DNA of 64,000 nucleotides, from contig NZ_MCIA01000030.1 in the NCBI RefSeq assembly GCF_003609635.1, forward strand, positions 102,984 through 166,983, given 5' to 3'. The notes beneath the pieces were generated by a model. It worked only from the letters and a program-made list of their open reading frames with translations, did no database searches and was not told the DNA's origin. The stretch is from Lacrimispora algidixylanolytica. Lineage in GTDB: Bacteria > Bacillota > Clostridia > Lachnospirales > Lachnospiraceae. The translations under genes were made by a program, and so were the position numbers. Position 1 is the first letter of the stretch. Every line of letters starts with the position of its first letter. Below, piece by piece: positions 29,335-38,816 of the stretch.

Positions 29335-29649
29335 TTAATCCAGATGAAATACCGGTTTGAGTGAAACAGATACAGGGCTATTGTCCGGGTTGGTGCTCAT
29401 AATATCTGCCATGAAATCCCACCATTTTCGGTTGATTGGAGTATCGGCTGATTTGGCCCATCTCTCCTCATCCTCAATCTCAATATAGCCATAAAGAACA
29501 TTGGTTTCTTCGTCTAAAAATATGGAATAATTATGACCCCCGCACTGATTGATCATTTCCCTCATCTCCGGCCAGAGCATATTGTGCCTCTTTTCATATT
29601 CTTCCGCCATTCCTTCATTTAAGTACATTTTAAATGATTTTCTGATCAT
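29335..29649 (-). CDS. rhaM: L-rhamnose mutarotase
   Basis: 104 residues, the usual RhaM length. Interconverts alpha- and beta-L-rhamnose so that the isomerase receives the right anomer. The pattern YEKRHNMLWPEM and NYSIFLDEETNVLYGYIE is typical. It sits between rhaB (13 bases) and rhaA (20 bases). Confidence 0.95.
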   Translation of the reverse strand: MIRKSFKMYLNEGMAEEYEKRHNMLWPEMREMINQCGGHNYSIFLDEETNVLYGYIEIEDEERWAKSADTPINRKWWDFMADIMSTNPDNSPVSVSLKPVFHLD

Positions 29650-29662
29650 ATATTTTTCTCCT

Positions 29663-31099
29663 TTATTCCGATTGTTTCAAAGACTTATATTCTTTCACTG
29701 CAAAAGACTGATATACTACTTCTCTTGCCTGTTTTAAACCATTAAATTCATGATTTGCAAGCATCTGTGCAAGCAAGTTTCCAATGGCAGTGGCCTCTCC
29801 TGGTCCTGCATATACGGTTCGCTCCGTAAAGTCTGCCGTTAGCTGGTTTAGATACTCTGCGTTAGAACCGCCGCCCACCACATGTATGGACTCATATGTT
29901 TTGCCGGTAATGGATTCCAGCTCTTTCACCGTCTGAGCGTAGCAAACGGCTAAACTGTTATAGATAACTGCTGAAATCTCTCCAGGCGTGTTTGGAACCT
30001 GTAAATCCTTCTCCCTGCAATACTCTTTTACTGCCGTTATCATACTTTCCGGTGCCAGAAATGCGGTGTCATTGCAGTCCACAAGAGAACTTATGGATTC
30101 CTTTGAAGCCATCTCGCAAAGCTGTGCAAAGGAATATTCTTCCCCTTTTTGTGAAAGCTCTTTTTTCACGGACTGAATCATCCAAAGACCCATAATATTC
30201 TTTAAATACCGATAACGGGTATCATATCCACCTTCGTTTGTAAAATTCGCTTCCATACTTTGCACAGAACAATCTGCTTTTAAAAGCTCGGTTCCCATTA
30301 AGGACCATGTCCCTGAACTGATATACAACATATCTTCCATGGATGCACCGGGAACAACTGGAACTGCCATAACTGCGGAGGCGGTATCATGAGTGGCAGG
30401 AAGTATCACCTGACAATCAAAGCCCACTTCTTCTTTTACCTTTTTAGTAAGCCCGCCTACCAGAGTTCCTGGCATGGAAAGCGGTCCAAAAAGCTTCTGT
30501 GGAAGACCCAGGCTCTGAATCAAATCGTAATCCCAGGTACCCGTAACTGGACTTACAAGCTGAGTGGTGGTAGCATTTGTATACTCTTGTTTCTTTACTC
30601 CAGTCAGAAGGTAGTGAAAGTAATCCGGTATCATTAGAAAGCTTTCCGCTTCTTTTAAATGCTCTGGAGTTTTATTCTTTACTGCCGTAAGCTGATAGAT
30701 GGTATTAAAGATCTGCTTTTGGATTCCAGTTCTTTCATAAAGCTGTGTAAGAGGTATGGTCTTATAAACCTCCTCATCCATGCCTTTCGTCCTGTCATCC
30801 CGATACCCAACCGCTTCTCCTAGAATTTCACCTTCATTATTAAGAAGAACAAAATCCACCGCCCAGGTATCAATTCCCATACTTACTGGAATCTTACCAA
30901 GCTTCTTACACTGTTTCATTCCTTCTAAGATCTCTGCAAATAAGGACTCTACATCCCAGCATAGTTTTCCCTGCTTTGGCTTCATACCGTTCTCAAAGCG
31001 GTATATCTCCTCCAGAAGAATCGTTCCTTCTTTCACCGTCCCAAGAATATGGCGTCCGCTGGAAGCTCCAATATCTACGGCAAGATAGTATTTTTTCAT
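29663..31099 (-). CDS. rhaB: Rhamnulokinase
   Basis: 478-residue FGGY-family carbohydrate kinase phosphorylating L-rhamnulose at C1. The N-terminal phosphate motif YYLAVDIGASSGRH and the C-terminal adenosine motif HVVGGGSNAEYLNQLTA are clear. The ATG at 31099 follows GGGAGGGG; an ATG five codons upstream overlaps that site. First gene of the rhamnose operon. Only a poor promoter (TTATTT-17-TATGAT) is visible between the preceding terminator and this gene, which suits dependence on an activator. Confidence 0.96.
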   Translation of the reverse strand: MKKYYLAVDIGASSGRHILGTVKEGTILLEEIYRFENGMKPKQGKLCWDVESLFAEILEGMKQCKKLGKIPVSMGIDTWAVDFVLLNNEGEILGEAVGYRDDRTKGMDEEVYKTIPLTQLYERTGIQKQIFNTIYQLTAVKNKTPEHLKEAESFLMIPDYFHYLLTGVKKQEYTNATTTQLVSPVTGTWDYDLIQSLGLPQKLFGPLSMPGTLVGGLTKKVKEEVGFDCQVILPATHDTASAVMAVPVVPGASMEDMLYISSGTWSLMGTELLKADCSVQSMEANFTNEGGYDTRYRYLKNIMGLWMIQSVKKELSQKGEEYSFAQLCEMASKESISSLVDCNDTAFLAPESMITAVKEYCREKDLQVPNTPGEISAVIYNSLAVCYAQTVKELESITGKTYESIHVVGGGSNAEYLNQLTADFTERTVYAGPGEATAIGNLLAQMLANHEFNGLKQAREVVYQSFAVKEYKSLKQSE

Positions 31100-31151
31100 G
31101 CTTACCCCTCCCATATTTTTCTTCTTCTATCATAATTCATTTTCATATAAA

Positions 31152-31190
31152 AAATAAGGACGCTGTTTATTTAAAACAACGTCCTTATTT
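31152..31190 (-). terminator. Terminator between the LysR gene and rhaB
   Basis: AAATAAGGACGcTGTT / AACAaCGTCCTTATTT stem followed on the minus strand by TTTTTT, 37 bases past the LysR stop. Confidence 0.8.
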
Positions 31191-31226
31191 GCACTTTCTC
31201 ATGAAAGCTTTATTCGTCAGGTGGGA

Positions 31227-32096
31227 TTATTTCATTGCAAGCTCTCGCTCCACATAGTGAATGAAATCTTCCAGCATCTTTGACTTTCTCTTGTTCTTTG
31301 GATAGATAAACCACGTATTTCGAATCACCGGAGATCCGTCCTTTTTTGTCAGTGGAGTCAGACAAAGATTATATTCGTTCACAAAGTTATTCGGTAAAAA
31401 ACAACTGGTGTACCCCGGCCCCTTACTGATTAGCTGCCAAGCGAAATCAATAAAGCCTACCTCCATACCGGAAGGCATGGCTGTTCCATAACGGTCCTGC
31501 CACCATTCATCTAAAAGCTCCTTGGTACGGTCATTTGTGCTATATGCGATTCGCTGCAAATTTGGTAGCTGGCTAAAATCCACCTTTTCCTTGGTGATGA
31601 GATATGCCTGATTTTGACCAATCAGTACTTTATTCACAGCGCCCTCATAATCTCCCCGGATAAAGCCAACATCAACAGTTCCCTCTAAAAGCTTTCTAAA
31701 AAGAAGATTACTCTGATCATTCACTATGTGAAAATTAACATTGGAATGTGTTTGTTTATATTGGTACAAAACATCTGTAAGAGTATATTTACTGTATGTG
31801 TAGGAAGAACCGATGACAATGCTCTCTTTTGCGCTTTCTTTTAATTCGTTTAGTCCCTGGTTGGTTTCCTTCATAAAATCCAGATAGGTCTTCGCCTGCT
31901 TTGCCAGAAATTCACCTTCTATGGTAAACTCCAGCCCCTGTGGTGTTCTGTTTACAATGGTCACCTGAAATTCTGATTCCATGTTTTGAAGCCTTTTTGT
32001 AAGGGAAGGCTGGGTCATAAACAACAGGCTGGCTGCCTTTGACATATTTGGATTTTTGTAAAGCTCATACAGGATCTCCCAATCAGAATCTCTCAT
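31227..32096 (-). CDS. LysR-family transcriptional regulator
   Basis: 289 residues: winged helix-turn-helix (about 1-60, with SKAASLLFMTQPSLTKRLQNME) and a periplasmic-binding-like effector domain. AAAGGGG precedes the ATG. It is downstream of aconitase and the broken isocitrate dehydrogenase on the same strand and is separated from rhaB by a terminator. A CcpC-like role (control of aconitase by citrate) fits the position and a 15-bp TATGC-N5-GCATA palindrome upstream of aconitase, but is inference. A role for rhamnose is the alternative. Confidence 0.9.
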   Translation of the reverse strand: MRDSDWEILYELYKNPNMSKAASLLFMTQPSLTKRLQNMESEFQVTIVNRTPQGLEFTIEGEFLAKQAKTYLDFMKETNQGLNELKESAKESIVIGSSYTYSKYTLTDVLYQYKQTHSNVNFHIVNDQSNLLFRKLLEGTVDVGFIRGDYEGAVNKVLIGQNQAYLITKEKVDFSQLPNLQRIAYSTNDRTKELLDEWWQDRYGTAMPSGMEVGFIDFAWQLISKGPGYTSCFLPNNFVNEYNLCLTPLTKKDGSPVIRNTWFIYPKNKRKSKMLEDFIHYVERELAMK

Positions 32097-32178
32097 TACA
32101 TTGCCCCTTTGTCCTTTTCTTCCATTTTATCAGACCCCTTTATCTAATACAAGGAGGAAGTCAAATGTCCAAAAGAGT

Positions 32179-32663
32179 TTATCCTATTCTTTCTAAGGTA
32201 TAAAGTAGATAATCTGTAAAATCTGCCGCACTGGCATCTTCCTTTCTGGTCGTGACCACTATTTTTTTCTCTGTCGCAACACAAATATTCAGTGCCTCAT
32301 CCAAAAGCACTTTCTGTTCCCCATATCCAATATGTTGGAGCATCTGACCCATAGCTCGGATTAAGCTGCAGGGGTCTGCATATTCCCCTCTGCCCTGGGA
32401 GATTAAACTGGGAGCTGTGCCGTGGATTGCTTCAAACAGGGTTTTCCTCGATCAATTTCACCCCGTACCAGTTTTTTTAACACCCGAAGCGCCTGTTCCA
32501 TGATAATGGGCCCAATGCCGTCTCCAGGTAAAATCCCTATTATAATCTTGTTAAGTTTGCCAAAATCCGTCACTTCAGTCGTGGATTTCATGCGCTTTAT
32601 TCTTTCATATTCCTCTTGAATCAATGCTCCAAATGTATCTTCTGCAACCCTTTTGTTATCCAT
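32179..32663 (-). pseudogene. NAD-dependent isocitrate dehydrogenase, internally deleted and frameshifted
   Basis: The 5' part (ATG at 32663 after AAGGGGAG) encodes a short N-terminal extension and IIIGILPGDGIGPIIMEQA...LVRGEIDRG, typical of the start of NAD-isocitrate/isopropylmalate dehydrogenases. It then runs out of frame to a stop at 32403. Immediately after the break (about 32455-32440), another frame encodes TLFEAIHGTAPSLISQGRGEYADP...MLQHIGYGE, the C-terminal end of the same family, ending at TAA 32179. Roughly 150-200 codons, including most catalytic and substrate residues, are gone. The remnant cannot be active. It follows aconitase by 39 bases. Confidence 0.85.
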
Positions 32664-32702
32664 GGTTTCTCCCCTTTCTTTCACCAAATAGTTATGATTT
32701 CT

Positions 32703-34646
32703 CTAAAGCTGCTTTTTCAAATAAGTCAACTGACCTCCATTTAAAACAACCTCCATCTCGTTATCCGTTATCTCCAGTTTGACGTCGAACTGGAAATGAC
32801 GTGTTTTGTTTTTTATGGTTATCGTCCTTGTAGGAATCTGTTCCAGCAGATTTTCAATTTCCAGCTCATCTTCTAGTTCCAAACCATCGTAATCTGCGGG
32901 ATTGGCAAATATCATAGGAATGATGCCATGATTGATTAAATTTCCCTTATGGATTCTTGCTATACTTTTTGCGATTACCGCCTTGACCCCAAGATACATG
33001 GGGTTAATGGCTGCATGTTCTCTGGAGGAACCTTGTCCATAATTCTCTCCACCGATAATAATGCTTTCCCCCATGGCCTTTGCACTCGCTGCAAAATCAG
33101 GAGCATACCGGTGATAGCAATACTGTGACATAAGCGGAATGTTAGAACGCATACTGCTAAACTCAGCGCTTGCGGGTGTGATATCATCAGTGGAAATGTT
33201 ATCTTGACCTTTTAAGCTGATGGGTGCACACAAATAATTTTGCGGTGCATCCGGAACCGGAAGTGGCTTAATATTGGGGCCTCTCACCACAGTTACTTCT
33301 AATGCTTCCTCCTCAGGAAGAGGCTTAATGAGCATTCCATCATCAATTTTGTACTCTTTCGGCTCTTTCACCTCTGCTAACTTCCCAATCTCTATCCCAA
33401 GAATTTCCTCTGCAGTGGCAAAGGTCCCGGTAATTGCAGTCGCAGCAGCGCTTTCAGGGCTAACCAGATAGATCTCTGCTGTTGGATTACCTGCCCTTCC
33501 TATAAAGTTCCGGTTGGTAGTACGCACTGCGATTCCCTTTGTGGCAGGGGTCTGCCCGATGGCGCAGCAAGGACCGCAGGCGATTTCCAGCATCCGAACT
33601 CCTGCATCAAGTAACATATCAATGTATCCATCCTGCATCAGTTTTTTATAAATCTGCTTTGATGCCACTGCACAGGTGCAGCTTACATTTTCATTTACCT
33701 GATGACCCTTTAAAACCAGGGCTGCTTTTGCAATATCCGAATAACTGGCATTGGTACAACTTCCGATAAATACCTGCTGCACCGGCCTTTTTTCCACCTC
33801 ACTGATGCGCTTAACGTTATCTGGTTGATGAGGACAGGAAATTAACGGTTCCAGCTCACTTAGATTGATTTCAATGAAGCCGTCATACTCTGCATCTGAA
33901 TCAGGAAGCAGTTCCTTATAATCCTGCTCACGGCCCTGGGAAATTAAAAATTTCCGAACCTGTTCATCTGCTGGGAAAATTGAGGTTGTTGCACCAGTTT
34001 CTGCTCCCATATTAGCGATGGTAGCCCTGGCGGAAACCTCCAAAGCCTCAGCACCGGGGCCCACATATTCATACACGTTTCCAAGTCCACCTTTGATGCT
34101 GACACGTCGCAGCATCTCTAAGATGATATCTTTTGAATTACAACCAGGTTTTAATACTCCTAACAGGTTCACCTTTATGACCTTTGGCATAGTAAGACGC
34201 ATGGGAACTCCGGTCATTGCGGTAGCCACATCCATGCCTCCCACTCCGATGCAAAGCATGCCAATGGATCCACCATGAGGCGTGTGGCTGTCACCGCCCA
34301 TACTGATTTTCCCTGGTACCCCAAACCGTGCCACATGAACCGAATGACAGATTCCGTTACCAGGACGTGATACATGGACTCCATAACGTTTCGCGACGGA
34401 TTGCAGATAAATGTGATCATCCGGCGTTTTATTATCTACATACAATAGGTTGTGATCCAAGTAGCTGACGCTGCATTCTGTTCGTACGCGGTCAATTCCT
34501 ACCGCCTCAAACGCAAGATAGGTCATGACTGCATTGATGTCATGGGTCAGCGTCTGGTCCACTTTTATAAATATTTCCTCTCCAGGAATCATGTTTCCTG
34601 AAACCAAATGTGATTCAATGATCTTATGTGTTAATGACTTTCCCAC
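32703..34646 (-). CDS. Aconitate hydratase
   Basis: 647-residue monomeric [4Fe-4S] aconitase of the clostridial type, isomerising citrate to isocitrate. Cluster cysteines are in FIGSCTNASY and ACGPCCAIG; the swivel domain contains GQGSSREHAA, and the N-terminus KIIESHLVSG is typical. The start is GTG at 34646 after GGGAGG. It would work with the adjacent isocitrate dehydrogenase for 2-oxoglutarate/glutamate synthesis, but that gene is broken. A TATGC-N5-GCATA palindrome (34692-34706) lies upstream. Confidence 0.95.
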   Translation of the reverse strand: MGKSLTHKIIESHLVSGNMIPGEEIFIKVDQTLTHDINAVMTYLAFEAVGIDRVRTECSVSYLDHNLLYVDNKTPDDHIYLQSVAKRYGVHVSRPGNGICHSVHVARFGVPGKISMGGDSHTPHGGSIGMLCIGVGGMDVATAMTGVPMRLTMPKVIKVNLLGVLKPGCNSKDIILEMLRRVSIKGGLGNVYEYVGPGAEALEVSARATIANMGAETGATTSIFPADEQVRKFLISQGREQDYKELLPDSDAEYDGFIEINLSELEPLISCPHQPDNVKRISEVEKRPVQQVFIGSCTNASYSDIAKAALVLKGHQVNENVSCTCAVASKQIYKKLMQDGYIDMLLDAGVRMLEIACGPCCAIGQTPATKGIAVRTTNRNFIGRAGNPTAEIYLVSPESAAATAITGTFATAEEILGIEIGKLAEVKEPKEYKIDDGMLIKPLPEEEALEVTVVRGPNIKPLPVPDAPQNYLCAPISLKGQDNISTDDITPASAEFSSMRSNIPLMSQYCYHRYAPDFAASAKAMGESIIIGGENYGQGSSREHAAINPMYLGVKAVIAKSIARIHKGNLINHGIIPMIFANPADYDGLELEDELEIENLLEQIPTRTITIKNKTRHFQFDVKLEITDNEMEVVLNGGQLTYLKKQL

Positions 34647-34962
34647 GGATATACCTCCCTATTTGACTCTTGTATTATTTTATCCTTGCTGTATGCCTTG
34701 TGCATAATGAAATTTAAGAATGTTCCTATGCAAAAGAAGAATAGGTTCTTTGCTACGCATCATAAGAACAATCATAACCACCCGTTGAATGAAGTTGGTT
34801 TATTAAAAGACTGCCATACAAAAAAAAGACCAGAATCTTCAGTGAAGATTTCTGATCTTTTAATCCATCTAGCTTCTGCTATAACCACATTTTGTGACTC
34901 TTTAACTTTTTATTATGGTATCATAGCCTTTTTATTATGTTATCGCATGTTGAGTGCTTCTG
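34647..34962. other. Intergenic region upstream of aconitase
   Basis: 316 bases without a gene. It contains a 15-bp palindrome TATGC-CTTGT-GCATA (34692-34706), a plausible LysR-type operator close to the aconitase start, and the terminator of the coiled-coil gene at 34824-34862. No consensus promoter stands out. Confidence 0.5.
34824..34862 (-). terminator. Terminator of the coiled-coil small protein gene
   Basis: Minus-strand stem AAAGATCAG-AAATCTTC / GAAGATT-CTGGTCTTT (one G-U pair) followed by eight Ts. Confidence 0.75.
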
Positions 34963-35205
34963 TTATTCAGCCACTTCTGTTTTAGATGAGATCAAAAGCT
35001 CTTTTAAATCCATAATAGACATCTCGTGCTCGTCCAATATTGATGATACTTCTTTAAACTGTTCCAGCTTAATTTTATCTTGAATGTCTTTTTCCTTTTC
35101 TTCTAATGTAATAAGACAATCCTTATACTGTTTCATGGATTCTCTTACCTCTTTTAATTCTTCATTCAGTTTTTCGAGTGGTGTCTTTCTTACTCCTCTT
35201 GGCAT
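34963..35205 (-). CDS. Small coiled-coil protein of unknown function
   Basis: 80 residues from the ATG at 35205 (AAGGAGAG upstream); an upstream in-frame start lacks a site. MPRGVRKTPLEKLNEEL opens a heptad-rich coiled coil (about 8-50), followed by a short helical C-terminus (SIMDLKELL). Basic start and leucine-zipper-like body suggest an oligomeric, possibly nucleic-acid-associated protein, but I do not recognise the family. Monocistronic with its own terminator. Confidence 0.7.
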   Translation of the reverse strand: MPRGVRKTPLEKLNEELKEVRESMKQYKDCLITLEEKEKDIQDKIKLEQFKEVSSILDEHEMSIMDLKELLISSKTEVAE

Positions 35206-35410
35206 ATCGGTTCTCTCCTTCACAGAAATTATTTGTCAACCATATATTACCAATTATATGCAAATACTTTTTCATTTAGTACAAAGCAAACAAATATTAA
35301 TTGTTTTTTTCCAAGCTTTCATTTGGAATTTGAGATTTCCTAAATAGTTTAAATCCCTGATAGGAGCCACTTTTTAAGGAGATCTAGATTCTTTATTTGT
35401 TATTATAATC

Positions 35411-36385
35411 CTATAAACCCGTGGTCTTATTCTTTTCCCTGTATTCTTTTGGTGACATGCTGTAATAACTTCGGAATATTCTATGAAAATAGCTGGTATT
35501 ATCATAACCTACCGCAATGGATATATTGGTTACCGATAGACCCGTGTTTAACAATAGAAAGGATGCCTTATTTAACCGTTTTATTTGTAATAACTCCTTA
35601 TAGGTCCTTCCGGTCAGCTTCTTAATAGCCCTACTTAACCAGTATATATTGTAGTTTAAGGATATTGCCAGTTCCGTTAACTCTCCCTCTTTGTAATTCT
35701 CATCAATAAATTTAAGCACCTGAAAGATTAGCTTCTGCTCAAAACCTTCTTTTGTATGACTGATCTTATCGGTATAATGCATCAGCTGCAAAAACAAAAG
35801 TCCCATAGTAACCTGATTGATGCTTCTTTTATTTGGTTGGTCATTAAGAAGAGTCCACACCATATTTTCCACTAAATTCTGAATCGGAAGGGCATCTGCT
35901 ACTTGAAAATGAAGGAAACTGGCATATCGGGGATCAAAGCAAAGACTACCTACCAAAAAGTCTCGCAAAAGATTTTCTTCCTCTCCCATCATCTCAAAGG
36001 CAGTATCAAAAAATTCAGGCAGAATGATAAAATTCACCGCAATATCATCTTCTCCTGCTGGGAGAATCTCCTGGTCAGCATGCTGGTTTAAAAACAGCAA
36101 CTCTCCTGTTTTTAAAACCACTTCCTCCCCGTCAATGATATGTGTGGTTTCTCCTTTGCACATATAAATTACTTCAATGTAATTATGCTTATGCCTTGGA
36201 AAATGAACAAATCTGGTATGAGGCCTGATACGGATCATCTTCCCGTGTTCCAGCATCTTTTTGCTGTCAATTACCAGCTCTTTGCCTTGTGTATACCGTT
36301 CTAGATCTATTTCTGTACGGCCATTTATGATTTCCCGTTCCTCATCCGTTATGACTCCAAGACGGTTTATAATCTCCTGATTCAC
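35411..36385 (-). CDS. AraC-family regulator with N-terminal cupin domain
   Basis: 324 residues. An N-terminal cupin (about 50-140, with HTRFVHFPRHKHNYIEVIYMC) binds a ligand, probably a sugar or small acid; the C-terminal double helix-turn-helix includes LSRAIKKLTGRTYKELLQ and the signature AVGYDNTSYFHRIFRSYYSMSPKEYR. The start is GTG, after GGAGGC. It is the last gene of an apparent operon with a MocR regulator and a membrane-anchored protein. Control of the rhamnose genes 5 kb downstream is possible because AraC proteins often do this; unproven. Confidence 0.92.
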   Translation of the reverse strand: MNQEIINRLGVITDEEREIINGRTEIDLERYTQGKELVIDSKKMLEHGKMIRIRPHTRFVHFPRHKHNYIEVIYMCKGETTHIIDGEEVVLKTGELLFLNQHADQEILPAGEDDIAVNFIILPEFFDTAFEMMGEEENLLRDFLVGSLCFDPRYASFLHFQVADALPIQNLVENMVWTLLNDQPNKRSINQVTMGLLFLQLMHYTDKISHTKEGFEQKLIFQVLKFIDENYKEGELTELAISLNYNIYWLSRAIKKLTGRTYKELLQIKRLNKASFLLLNTGLSVTNISIAVGYDNTSYFHRIFRSYYSMSPKEYREKNKTTGL

Positions 36386-36400
36386 AGAGCAAAGCCTCCT

Positions 36401-37276
36401 TTAATCTATTGAAAATTCAATGAAATTTTTCCATCGATCTTCCTCTATGTTGCTCTCACTTAAAGTATAGGCATGTTTTTCATCCTGATCTGCCATCAGT
36501 TTATAGACAATCCCACCCTGGCTGTCATTTTCCTGAATCCAACGGTCGTCTAACACGATTTTTCCAGCCAAGGTCTTAAAACTCCATTTTGTTGTTTCTC
36601 CTGTTGTATTGGTGCTGGTATATGTGACTTCCCCCTCCATCTGGTCGTCCTTAAATACCCCTTCTTTTGCGCTTTTTCGATTAATATCTCCAATTGCTCC
36701 ATCGTAATAATTATAGCCGCTGGCCCCGCTTCCGTTCATCTTTCCTCCAGACCAGGTGCCATAAGAATAATCATAACGCTTTCCCTCATCCAAGGTAATC
36801 ACCTGTAAGGCCGTACACGATCCCTCTGGCTGCCCATTTAAAAATTCTCCAGTAAAAACAGTGGAGGGCTTTAAAAATATCAGTCCCTTTGTTCCCAATA
36901 GCTTCTTAGACATAGCCGTTCCATCATACATGCACGGAAATTCACTCCAGGAGATCTCATAGCTATCTAAAAGCCTGGCGGCTCCTTCTAGGTCTCCGTT
37001 GCCAAAATACCCCATGAGACTATTTAAGAATTCTTGATCCCCCTGGGTAAGGGCAATATCATCACTGTCCTTTTCCGGCAATGCAATCTTTGAACGCTCT
37101 GAATCCTTACTGGAATCTGTTTTTAAGATAGCAGTTTCTGTCTGATTTTGCGCCATCTTCCCGTTGCGAAGTGTGCCTGCAACAGCGAGAATAAACAGTA
37201 AAAGTGCGGTTAGTAAAATAGCGGCAAGTACTCGGAGATTCTCCTGTCTTTTTATTTCCTTCCACTTATCATTCAC
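36401..37276 (-). CDS. Membrane-anchored protein with MORN-like repeats, unknown function
   Basis: 291 residues from GTG at 37276, which overlaps the MocR stop by 8 bases and has AAGGAGGGG 4 bases upstream; an ATG at 37294 is the alternative. A cytoplasmic stub is followed by one transmembrane helix (about 17-36), a Ser/Thr/Asp-rich linker and an extracytoplasmic domain. Phrases such as FTGEFLNGQPEGSC, YGTWSGGKMNGSG and EGVFKDDQMEGEV resemble MORN repeats (GxxxxGxxxGxG). Translation is coupled to the regulator before it. Function unknown. Confidence 0.75.
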   Translation of the reverse strand: MNDKWKEIKRQENLRVLAAILLTALLLFILAVAGTLRNGKMAQNQTETAILKTDSSKDSERSKIALPEKDSDDIALTQGDQEFLNSLMGYFGNGDLEGAARLLDSYEISWSEFPCMYDGTAMSKKLLGTKGLIFLKPSTVFTGEFLNGQPEGSCTALQVITLDEGKRYDYSYGTWSGGKMNGSGASGYNYYDGAIGDINRKSAKEGVFKDDQMEGEVTYTSTNTTGETTKWSFKTLAGKIVLDDRWIQENDSQGGIVYKLMADQDEKHAYTLSESNIEEDRWKNFIEFSID

Positions 37277-38717
37277 AGCACCCCTCCTTTTCATCTTCCA
37301 CTCTCCAAGCCTTTTTAAGAAGTAATAACCCTTTGGCAATCTCTTCTTCCGTCAGACTGGCGAATCCCAGCACAATGGTAGGCGGATACGTGTTATGCTC
37401 TTCATGAATAAAATATCCTGACATTCCATATACCTTTACGTTACTTTCTGCTGCTTTTTTAATAAGCTCCTCTTCCGTTCTTCCTCTTTGATCGGTTAAA
37501 AGCAGATGAAGTCCTGCATATTCTCCTCGTATCAAAAATTGGCTCTCAAAAGGTTTAAGTCCTGTAATGAGAGCGTCATGTTTTGCTTTATAAACTGCCC
37601 TCATTCGGTTTAGATGTCGCTCGTAATGACCTTCTGCCATAAACTGATAAAGGATATTTTGGTCAATGCGAGAGACGGTAGAAGCATAGAAACTCACCTT
37701 CTCTTGGTAAACAGACAGCAGAGACTTTGGAAGCACCATGTAGCTCACACGAATGGCCGGTGCAATGGATTTTGAAAAGGTACCTATATAAATGACCTTA
37801 TCCATTTGATCCATGCCCTGAAGAGCAGGAATAGGCTGTCCCTTGTAACGGAATTCACTATCATAATCATCTTCGATTAAATATCTGCCTTCCTTTTTAT
37901 AAGCCCAGGAAAGAAGCTCTTGACGACGCTTTACAGGCATGACAATTCCCGTAGGATATTGGTGAGAGGGCATGACATAGGCCGTATCTGCACCACTTTC
38001 ATCTAAAAGTCCTACATCCATTCCCTGCTGATCCATAAAGATGGGGACCACCTGGTATTTTAAGCTATCAAAAACACGGTATGCCTGTTTGTACGTAGGA
38101 TTTTCCATGGCAATGACACGGTCACCAGATAGAATCTGGGACAGCAGCATTAGCATGTATTCACTCCCTGCTCCCACAATAATCTGCTCTGAACAGCAAT
38201 TTACCCCTCTGGCAGAATGCAGATAAGTACGGATGGCTTCCCGAAACCCAACTTCTCCCTGAGGATCTCCTGCTACAAACATCTCCCGGTTATCATCCAC
38301 CAGCGTATTTTTCGATATCTTTCTCCAGGTATTAAAGGGAAACGCACAAAGATCAATTCCTCTTGGAGAAAAATCAACGCTCCAGTCAGGCTTAGTGCTT
38401 GAATGGGTAGAATTAAGGTTTATGAGTGCACTTCCCTTTTCCAAAAGCGCCTGTCCCGTATGAACCAGACCATCGATTCTTAAAACATAATACCCTTTAT
38501 AAGGAACCGCCTCAATATATCCTTCTGAGAGCAATTGTTCATACGCCATCTGAGTGGTGCTCCGGCTTATCTTTAAATGCTCTGCCAATTGTCTGGTGGA
38601 AGGCAAACGTGTGGAAGGCTTTAGATTCCCTTTCTTTATCTCTTCTTTGATATAGGTATAGATCTGACTATAATACGGAAGTCCAGTCTGATTTTTCAAA
38701 GGGATCATTAGTTCCAT
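37269..38717 (-). CDS. MocR/PdxR-type regulator (GntR HTH plus aminotransferase domain)
   Basis: 482 residues. A GntR winged helix (about 1-75, LPSTRQLAEHLKISRSTTQMAYEQL) is fused to a fold-type I aminotransferase-like domain. PLP-binding features include IEDDYDSEFRY and the lysine in GTFSKSIAPAIRVSYMV. Such proteins sense PLP or amino-compound/PLP adducts and control B6, GABA, taurine or transporter genes. AAGGAGGCG precedes the ATG. No pdxS/pdxT lies nearby, so the target is not evident; its operon partners may be the output. Confidence 0.93.
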   Translation of the reverse strand: MELMIPLKNQTGLPYYSQIYTYIKEEIKKGNLKPSTRLPSTRQLAEHLKISRSTTQMAYEQLLSEGYIEAVPYKGYYVLRIDGLVHTGQALLEKGSALINLNSTHSSTKPDWSVDFSPRGIDLCAFPFNTWRKISKNTLVDDNREMFVAGDPQGEVGFREAIRTYLHSARGVNCCSEQIIVGAGSEYMLMLLSQILSGDRVIAMENPTYKQAYRVFDSLKYQVVPIFMDQQGMDVGLLDESGADTAYVMPSHQYPTGIVMPVKRRQELLSWAYKKEGRYLIEDDYDSEFRYKGQPIPALQGMDQMDKVIYIGTFSKSIAPAIRVSYMVLPKSLLSVYQEKVSFYASTVSRIDQNILYQFMAEGHYERHLNRMRAVYKAKHDALITGLKPFESQFLIRGEYAGLHLLLTDQRGRTEEELIKKAAESNVKVYGMSGYFIHEEHNTYPPTIVLGFASLTEEEIAKGLLLLKKAWRVEDEKEGCCE

Positions 38718-38816
38718 GCAATCGCCTCCTTTTAAATGTATGAAAAATGCCGCATACCCTTACTTATCTCGGTCATGCAGCAATTTTTCCTTGACCGGCA
38801 GTCTAGCCTGTCATTA

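Noticed and set aside
38760..38800. CGGTCA/TGACCG hairpin as terminator of the MocR-side or glnS transcript
   Set aside because: Short stem, large loop and no T-run in a useful place.
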